From positions 1 through 49,478 of the forward strand of contig JAOPYK010000203.1 in assembly GCA_025964695.1 (NCBI GenBank): a stretch of 49,478 bases of DNA, given 5' to 3'. Of this stretch, positions 44,252 through 49,478 are shown one piece after another (the first letter of the stretch is position 1; the number at the start of each line of letters is the position of its first letter). Below the pieces are notes generated by a model. The model did not search any database and was not told where the DNA came from. It was given only the letters and a program-made list of their open reading frames with translations. A program made the position numbers and the translations under genes. This DNA is from Streptosporangiaceae bacterium. Its GTDB lineage: Bacteria; Actinomycetota; Actinomycetes; Streptosporangiales; Streptosporangiaceae.

Positions 44252-45047
44252 AGTCGAGGACATCCATGTCCACTACGGGAAGATCGAGGCGCTCAAGGGC
44301 GTCACGCTGCAGGTCGACGAGGGTGAGATCGTCACGCTCATCGGGGCCAACGGCGCGGGCAAGACCACCACGCTGAAGACCATCTCCGGGCTCCGGCCGC
44401 TGTCCTCGGGACGGATCACCTTCGCGGGCAGGGACATCAGCAAGATGCCCGGTCACAAGCGGGTGCTCGCCGGCATCGGCCAGTCGCCGGAGGGCCGGGG
44501 GGTCTTCCCCGGCATGTCGGTCGAGGAGAACCTCCACATGGGCGCCTACGCCCGTAAGGGAGACCTCTCCAAGGACCTGGCCGAGGTCTACGAGTTGTTC
44601 CCCCGGCTGGCCGAGCGGAAGAAGCAGGCCGGGGGCACGATGTCGGGCGGCGAGCAGCAGATGCTCGCCATCGGCCGGGCGCTGATGACCAAACCCCAGG
44701 TGCTCCTGCTGGACGAGCCGTCCATGGGGCTGGCCCCCCTGCTCGTCCTGCAGATCTTCTCGATCATCGAGGAGATCAACCGGCGGGGCACCACGGTGCT
44801 GCTGGTGGAGCAGAACGCTCAGCAGGCACTCCAGATCGCGCACCGTGCGTACGTGATCGAGACCGGCAAGATGATCAAGAGTGCGCCGGCTCACGACCTG
44901 CTCACCGACCCCGAGGTCCGGGCGGCGTACCTGGGTGGCGACCTCGCCGTCGACGGCGAGCCACCCCAGGCGGTGGCGGCCCCGAAGCCGCGCTCGGAGC
45001 CGTCCGTGACGCCGTCGGCGGGTCCGGACGAGGCCGTACAGGGCTGA
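44241..45047 (+). CDS. livF: Branched-chain amino-acid ABC transporter ATPase
   Basis: A 268-residue ATPase, the second of the importer. Walker A GANGAGKTT (about 37-45), signature MSGGEQQMLAIGRAL, Walker B LLLDEPSMGLAP and H-loop position in LLVEQNAQQAL, where the family normally has Gln as here. The last 35 residues are Ala/Pro-rich and not part of the ATPase. The ATG overlaps livG by 11 bp. It is the last gene of the operon and is followed by a large hairpin. Confidence 0.95.
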   Translation: MLLEVEDIHVHYGKIEALKGVTLQVDEGEIVTLIGANGAGKTTTLKTISGLRPLSSGRITFAGRDISKMPGHKRVLAGIGQSPEGRGVFPGMSVEENLHMGAYARKGDLSKDLAEVYELFPRLAERKKQAGGTMSGGEQQMLAIGRALMTKPQVLLLDEPSMGLAPLLVLQIFSIIEEINRRGTTVLLVEQNAQQALQIAHRAYVIETGKMIKSAPAHDLLTDPEVRAAYLGGDLAVDGEPPQAVAAPKPRSEPSVTPSAGPDEAVQG

Positions 45048-45049
45048 CG

Positions 45050-45099
45050 ACCGGCCACATCGCCGGCGTGCGCACTGGCGCACGCCGGCGGTGCCGGTC
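45050..45099. terminator. Bidirectional hairpin between livF and the DUF4352-like gene
   Basis: CGCCGGCGTGCGC (45061-45073) and GCGCACGCCGGCG (45078-45090) form a perfect 13-bp stem with a 4-nt loop (ACTG), extended by GACCGGC/GCCGGTC outside. It sits between convergent genes and can serve both. Confidence 0.75.
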
Positions 45100-45634
45100 A
45101 GCTCAGCTTGAGCTCGGTGCCCTGCTTGTCCAGCAGGTCGGTGAGGGTCGGGCCGCCGAACAGCAAGAAGCCGGAGATCTTCGTGCCGGCCGGGATGTCG
45201 AACCAGAGGTCGAACTCCAGGCGCACCGCCGCGCCGAGGTCGATGTGCTCCGGCTGCCTTTTGACCTGCATGGCGTTCTGGTCCGGGGGATAGGCGTGCC
45301 CGTCCGTGGTCAGGAGCTGCTGGCGGGTGTTGTCCAGGAGCGCGGTCGTACGTCCCTCGTTGACGACCAGCAGCCTGACACGCGTGAAGCGGCCCTTCGG
45401 GCGGACGTCGGCGTGACTGCCCACCAGCTCCGGCATCCCGGTGGTCAGCCCCAGCAGGGTGAACGAGGTGTCGCCGTCGCTCACCGGCCGCATGCGCATC
45501 GCCTTCTCGTCGGGGCGCGCGGTCTGTGCCGGAAGGGCGTAGGTCTCGGGTCCTTTCGCGCTGTGGGCGCCGGAACAGCCCGTGAGCACTCCGCACACGA
45601 GCGCCGTCACGGCGGCTGTCAAGATCCTCCGCAT
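45098..45634 (-). CDS. DUF4352-like secreted lipoprotein
   Basis: A 178-residue lipoprotein. RRILTAAVTALVCGVLTGC ends in a lipobox (LTGC) at Cys20. The mature part has an immunoglobulin-like pattern (FTRVRLLVVNEGRTTALLDN, then LTTDGHAYPPD and LEFDLWFDIPAGTKISGFLLFG), which matches DUF4352/telomeric-repeat-binding-like domains of actinobacterial lipoproteins. The function is unknown; an immunoprotective or metal-binding role has been suggested for relatives. It converges on livF and has its own leaderless promoter. Confidence 0.8.
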   Translation of the reverse strand: MRRILTAAVTALVCGVLTGCSGAHSAKGPETYALPAQTARPDEKAMRMRPVSDGDTSFTLLGLTTGMPELVGSHADVRPKGRFTRVRLLVVNEGRTTALLDNTRQQLLTTDGHAYPPDQNAMQVKRQPEHIDLGAAVRLEFDLWFDIPAGTKISGFLLFGGPTLTDLLDKQGTELKLS

Positions 45635-45640
45635 GACGCG

Positions 45641-45646
45641 ACAGTA
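45641..45646 (-). promoter_or_regulatory. -10 box of a leaderless promoter (DUF4352-like gene)
   Basis: On the minus strand TACTGT is followed by CGCGTC and ATG 45634. Confidence 0.5.
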
Positions 45647-45995
45647 GGTCGTTTTCTCGGCGGCTGAGAATGCTCCGGCGGCTCTCGCAACCCAACTGTA
45701 ACCAGTGACCTCGCATAGCCGGTTTCAGGGACGCCCGCTGGACGTCAATGGGCCCGGGGCCGCCTTTGGGGCCGGACGCGCTTTCCGGCTGCGTACGTTA
45801 TCTACTCGGCGGTCCCGAGCCCTGAGATTCCCACCGTAGCGAGCAGCGACCCGCGGGCGCAAAGGATGTGCCGCACCGGGTGGAGACGACCGCGGACCAC
45901 GGCGGGCCGCCGGGGGCGCCCGCCACGCCGCCGAGCAGGCCCTACGGGTGGTGCGAAACCTCGGCCGGGTGCCGGAAACTGTCTCACCCGGCGGC
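45647..45995. other. Divergent intergenic region between the lipoprotein gene and polA
   Basis: The 373-base gap between the divergent starts has no supported gene. It contains the two outward leaderless promoters, and an 8-bp inverted repeat GCCGGGTG/CACCCGGC (45964-45971 with 45985-45992) directly before the polA -10, which could be an operator. Otherwise nothing is recognised. Confidence 0.5.
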
Positions 45996-46001
45996 TAGGC
46001 T
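45996..46001 (+). promoter_or_regulatory. -10 box of the leaderless polA promoter
   Basis: TAGGCT followed by CACAGC and GTG 46008. Confidence 0.55.
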
Positions 46002-46007
46002 CACAGC

Positions 46008-48701
46008 GTGGCCACGACAGAACCGACTCCTGACAACAACCGGCTGCTCCTGCTGGACGGTCATTCCCTGGCATATCGGGCGTTCTTTGCGCTGCCGCTG
46101 GAGAACTTCTCGACCACGACCGGGCAGCCGACGAACGCGGTGTACGGCTTCACCTCGATGCTCATCAACGTGCTGCGCGACGAGAAGCCGACCCACGTGG
46201 TGGTCTGTTTCGACCGGTCCGAGCCCACGTTCCGGCACGAGGAGTACGTCGAGTACAAGGCGGGTAGGCGGGAGACCCCCGACGACTTCCGCAGCCAGAT
46301 CAGCCTGATCTTCGAGCTGCTCGAGGCGCTGCGCGTCCCGTTCGTGTCGGTGGCGGGGTTCGAGGCCGACGACCTGATCGCGACCCTCGCGACGCAGGCC
46401 GTCGAGGACGGCATGGACGTGCTCATCGTCAGCGGCGACCGCGACGCCTTCCAGCTCGTCGGCGACCAGGTGACCGTGCTCTACCCGCGCAAGGGCGTCT
46501 CCGATCTGGCCCGGATGACCCCGGCGGCGGTGACCGAGAGATACGGCGTGCCGCCCGAGCGCTACCGTGAGCTGGCCGCGCTGGTCGGCGAGTCCAGCGA
46601 CAACCTGCCCGGAGTGCCCGGGGTCGGGCCGAAGACCGCCGCCAAGTGGCTCACCCAGTACGGCGATCTCGACAGGCTCGTGGCGCACATCGACGAGATC
46701 AAGGGCAAGGCCGGCGACAACGTCCGCGCGCACCTCGCCGACGTGCTGCGCAACCAGCAGATCAACAAGCTGATCTGTGACGTGCCGATGGAGGTGCGGC
46801 CGGCCGAGCTGACCATCGGTCAGTGGGACCGCGACGAGATCCACACGCTGTTCGACACGCTGCAGTTCCGGGTGCTGCGGGAACGGCTGTACGCCACGCT
46901 GTCCGCGGTGGAGCCCGAGGCCGACGAGGGCTTCGACGTCCAGGTCGTACGCCCCGGGCCGGGTGAGGTGGCCCAGTGGCTGGCCGATCACGCGGGCGGG
47001 CCGGGCCGGACCGGCATCGCCGTCAGCGGCCAGTGGGGGCGGGGGACCGGTGAGCTCACCGGCATCGGGCTGGCCGGCCTCGACGGTTCCGGCGCGTACC
47101 TCGACCCGGCGGAGCTGATCGAGGAGGACGAGCGGGCCCTCGCCGCCTGGCTGGCCGACCCGCGGCGGCCCAAGGCCGTGCACGACGCGAAGGGGCCCAT
47201 GCTGGCGTTCGCCGCCCGCGGGCTGACGCTGGACGGGCTGACGAGCGACACCGCGCTGGCCGCCTATCTCGCGCTGCCCGGCCAGCGCAGCTTCGACCTG
47301 GGCGATCTGTCGCTGCGCTACCTGCACCGTGAGCTTCGCCAGGAGACCGAGGAGACCGGCCAGCTCACCCTGGACGGCACCGACGAGGAGGCGGCGACGT
47401 ACGACCTGGTCGTGCGGGCCCGCGCGGTGGTCGAGCTCGCGGACGCGCTGGACCGCGACCTGGAGCGCCGCGGGGCGACCCGCCTGCTCGTCGAGGTGGA
47501 GCTGCCGCTGGTGCGGGTGCTGGCCGGCATGGAACGGCTGGGCATCGCGGTCGACGGGGACCATCTGGCCTCGCTGTCCTCGACCCTCGGCGGCCAGGTC
47601 AAGGCGGTCGAGGAGCTGGCGCACGGCGCGGTCGGCCACGAGTTCAACCTGGGCTCGCCCAAGCAGGTCCAGCAGGTGCTCTTCGACGAGCTGGGGCTGC
47701 CCAAGACCAAGAAGACCAAGACCGGCTACACCACCGACTCCGAGGCTCTGACCAACCTGCTGGTCGGCAACGGCCACCCGGTGCTGGAGCACCTCCTGCG
47801 CTGGCGGGAGGTCGCCAAGCTCAAGAGCATCGTGGACTCGCTGATCCCGATGGCCGACGACGCCGGCCGGATCCACACCACGTTCAACCAGATGGTGGCG
47901 GCCACCGGGCGGCTGTCCTCGACCGACCCGAACCTCCAGAACATCCCCACCCGCACGGCCGAGGGCCGGCAGATCCGCGAGACGTTCGTGGTCGGGGCGC
48001 CCTTCGAATGCCTGCTGACCGCCGACTACAGCCAGATCGAGCTGCGGATCATGGCGCATCTGTCCGAGGACGCCGCGCTTATCGAGTCGTTCTCCTCGGG
48101 CGTGGACTTCCACACGATCACCGCGGCCCGGGTGTTCGACGTGCCGCTGGAGCAGGTCGACGGGGAGCTGCGCAGCCGGATCAAGGCGATGAACTACGGG
48201 CTGGCCTACGGTCTGTCGGACTTCGGGCTGTCCCAGCAGCTGCGCATCGCGCCCAGCGAGGCGCGTGAGCTGATGGAGGAGTACTTCCAGCGGTTCGGCG
48301 GGGTGAAGGACTACCTCGACGCCGTGGTGAAGCGGGCGACCCAGGACGGATACACCGAGACGCTGCTGGGCCGCCGCCGCTACCTGCCCGATCTTACCTC
48401 CGACAACCGGCAGCGCCGCGAGATGGCCAAGCGGATGGCGCTCAACGCGCCGATCCAGGGGTCGGCCGCGGACATCATCAAGGTCGCGATGCTGCGGGTG
48501 GACAGCGCGTTGCGCGACTCGGGGCTCACCTCGCGGATGCTGCTCCAGGTCCACGACGAGCTCATCTTCGAGGTGGCCGCCGGCGAGCTGGAGAGCCTGC
48601 GCGCGCTGGTCGGCCGCCAGATGAACGGAGCGTTCGACCTGCGGGTGCCGCTGGAGGTCTCCATGGGCACCGGCCGCACCTGGCACGACGCCGGCCACTG
48701 A
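46008..48701 (+). CDS. polA: DNA polymerase I, without active 3'-5' proofreading site
   Basis: An 897-residue enzyme for Okazaki-fragment processing and repair. The 5' nuclease domain is complete (LLLLDGHSLAYRAFFALP, YKAGRRETPDDF, FEADDLIATLA, VSGDRDAFQL, GVPGVGPKTAAKWL). The middle domain has lost the proofreading acidic residues: the Exo I position reads GIAVSG in place of DTE, Exo II reads KAVHDAKGP, and Exo III lacks the YxxxD. The polymerase domain is intact: motif A DYSQIELRIMAHLS, motif B RSRIKAMNYGLAYG, motif C VHDEL. Loss of proofreading is known for mycobacterial PolI. GTG 46008 is leaderless. Confidence 0.97.
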   Translation: MATTEPTPDNNRLLLLDGHSLAYRAFFALPLENFSTTTGQPTNAVYGFTSMLINVLRDEKPTHVVVCFDRSEPTFRHEEYVEYKAGRRETPDDFRSQISLIFELLEALRVPFVSVAGFEADDLIATLATQAVEDGMDVLIVSGDRDAFQLVGDQVTVLYPRKGVSDLARMTPAAVTERYGVPPERYRELAALVGESSDNLPGVPGVGPKTAAKWLTQYGDLDRLVAHIDEIKGKAGDNVRAHLADVLRNQQINKLICDVPMEVRPAELTIGQWDRDEIHTLFDTLQFRVLRERLYATLSAVEPEADEGFDVQVVRPGPGEVAQWLADHAGGPGRTGIAVSGQWGRGTGELTGIGLAGLDGSGAYLDPAELIEEDERALAAWLADPRRPKAVHDAKGPMLAFAARGLTLDGLTSDTALAAYLALPGQRSFDLGDLSLRYLHRELRQETEETGQLTLDGTDEEAATYDLVVRARAVVELADALDRDLERRGATRLLVEVELPLVRVLAGMERLGIAVDGDHLASLSSTLGGQVKAVEELAHGAVGHEFNLGSPKQVQQVLFDELGLPKTKKTKTGYTTDSEALTNLLVGNGHPVLEHLLRWREVAKLKSIVDSLIPMADDAGRIHTTFNQMVAATGRLSSTDPNLQNIPTRTAEGRQIRETFVVGAPFECLLTADYSQIELRIMAHLSEDAALIESFSSGVDFHTITAARVFDVPLEQVDGELRSRIKAMNYGLAYGLSDFGLSQQLRIAPSEARELMEEYFQRFGGVKDYLDAVVKRATQDGYTETLLGRRRYLPDLTSDNRQRREMAKRMALNAPIQGSAADIIKVAMLRVDSALRDSGLTSRMLLQVHDELIFEVAAGELESLRALVGRQMNGAFDLRVPLEVSMGTGRTWHDAGH

Positions 48702-48750
48702 CGCCCCCGGCGCGCACCAGCGAGAAGATCACAGGTCGTCCTGATCGATG

Positions 48751-48756
48751 GATACT
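48751..48756 (+). promoter_or_regulatory. -10-like box before the GbsR-type gene
   Basis: GATACT followed by GTCGGC and GTG 48763. Confidence 0.4.
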
Positions 48757-48762
48757 GTCGGC

Positions 48763-49245
48763 GTGAAAGCGGACGAAGATCATGAGGCCGGGGCGGACGT
48801 CCTGCGGTTCGTCGAGGAGGTGGCGATCACCATCGAGGGCCTGGGACTGGTCCGCATGGCCGGGCGGGTGGTCGGATGGCTGCTGATCTGTGAACCGCGC
48901 GAGCAGACCTTCACCCAGATCGCCGAGGCGCTCCAGGGGAGCCGAGGAACGATCAGCACCGCGCTGAAGTCCCTGGTCGCCTCGGGCTGGGTGGAGCGCC
49001 GGGCGGTCGACGGGGAGCGCGGCGACCGGTTCGGTCTGCGCCCCGGCCGTTGGGTGCAGCTGAGCCGGGCGCAGAACGCGCACTGCGCCGCGATGACGGT
49101 GCTGGCCGCGCAGGGGCTGGAACTGCTCGCCGACGCCCCGTCCGGGCGCCTGGCCCGGCTGCGGGAGATGCGCGACTTCCACCTTTGGCTGGACCGTGAG
49201 CTGCCCGCCCTGTGGGAGCGCTGGGAGGCGGAACGGAAGTCGTGA
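48763..49245 (+). CDS. GbsR/MarR-family transcriptional regulator
   Basis: A 160-residue winged-helix regulator. The first helix region FVEEVAITIEGLGLVRMAGRVVGWLLICEP is typical of the GbsR subgroup, followed by the recognition helix in TFTQIAEALQGSRGTISTALKSLVASGWVERR and a wing (VDGERGDRF). Such proteins in actinobacteria often regulate neighbouring exporters, while Bacillus GbsR senses choline. No exporter is seen before the window ends. GTG 48763 is chosen for its -10; ATG 48748 is the alternative. It is 61 bp after polA, on the same strand. Confidence 0.85.
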   Translation: MKADEDHEAGADVLRFVEEVAITIEGLGLVRMAGRVVGWLLICEPREQTFTQIAEALQGSRGTISTALKSLVASGWVERRAVDGERGDRFGLRPGRWVQLSRAQNAHCAAMTVLAAQGLELLADAPSGRLARLREMRDFHLWLDRELPALWERWEAERKS

Positions 49246-49342
49246 ATGCTCGACGGCGCGTCGTCCGGCCGCGTTCACGGTCACTGTGCGTTAGCCGACG
49301 TACGCTGGCCTGGCCGGATCCGCCGCCGTCGTCGGGAGCGTC

Positions 49343-49478
49343 GTGCCCCATCTACACAGACTTGCTGGCCTGCTGCTCCTCTGCGCCGTGATCGCGGGGG
49401 TGTTCGCCCCGCCCGCGCCGCGAGGCCGGGGCGGGGGCCCCGGCACGCCCGCGCGGCAGTTGGCGGATCGGCATCCGG
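49343..49478 (+). CDS. Secreted protein, 5' fragment (cut by right edge)
   Basis: From GTG 49343 (GGGAG four bases upstream) the frame is open to the end: 45 codons. The peptide has a signal-like start (HLHRLAGLLLLCAVIAGVFA) followed by a Pro/Gly-rich stretch. TACGCT at 49301-49306 may be the -10. The family cannot be told from this fragment. Confidence 0.4.
   Translation, partial: MPHLHRLAGLLLLCAVIAGVFAPPAPRGRGGGPGTPARQLADRHP

Noticed and set aside
45984-48698. 904-codon open frame antisense to polA
   Set aside because: It mirrors polA almost exactly; polA motifs are complete on the plus strand.

Overview
This is a very GC-rich actinobacterial chromosome segment. The gene order (hisI, trp-associated membrane protein, trpC-trpB-trpA, MauE/DsbA, lgt, VIT-like gene, gltB-gltD, pyk, tRNA, pdtaR, livJHMGF, polA) and the protein character (GTG/TTG starts, HGG/TIGR-type actinobacterial families, a proofreading-deficient DNA polymerase I) point to the order Streptosporangiales (Streptosporangium, Nonomuraea or a relative). 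That assignment is an inference from gene content and order, not from a search. Most of the window is housekeeping or biosynthetic; there is no phage, IS element or CRISPR array.

Layout. 1-4.8 kb: a winged-helix AlkZ-like protein cut by the left edge, a glucose-dehydrogenase-like MDR enzyme, a small lipoprotein, a repeat-rich protein and a TIGR03085 protein. 4.9-8.6 kb: a heterodimeric ABC exporter whose two halves carry complementary ATPase defects. 8.6-14.8 kb: cspA, then hisI and the tryptophan block (TIGR02234 protein, degenerate response regulator, DUF2752 protein, trpC, trpB, trpA), with several very small ORFs at the junctions; trpE is not in its usual place. 15-21.8 kb: envelope genes: a MauE-like quinone-linked protein, two tandem membrane-anchored DsbA-like oxidoreductases, lgt with a long acidic tail, a VIT/CCC1-like transporter and two paralogous membrane-anchored proteins of unknown function. 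22-28.2 kb: gltB and gltD behind a structured leader.

28.4-37.1 kb is the accessory part of the window, lying between gltD and pyk. A tightly overlapping minus-strand operon encodes two SDR oxidoreductases, an agmatinase-family ureohydrolase, an HpPgdA/PuuE-like CE4 amidohydrolase and an amino-acid permease. It is bracketed by two HTH_30 (PucR/CdaR-type) regulators and looks like an undescribed catabolic route for a guanidino or ureido compound. An AraC regulator divergent from a DJ-1/PfpI protein follows.

37.2-49.5 kb: pyk with DasR-like (dre) operators upstream, degenerate tandem repeats, an unusual short-variable-arm tRNA with anticodon CAA, pdtaR (receiver plus ANTAR), a complete branched-chain amino-acid ABC importer, a DUF4352-like lipoprotein, polA, a GbsR/MarR regulator and the start of a secreted protein.

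A recurrent feature is leaderless transcription: in about a dozen genes a TANNNT -10 box lies only 6-8 nt before the start codon, which also decides several starts.
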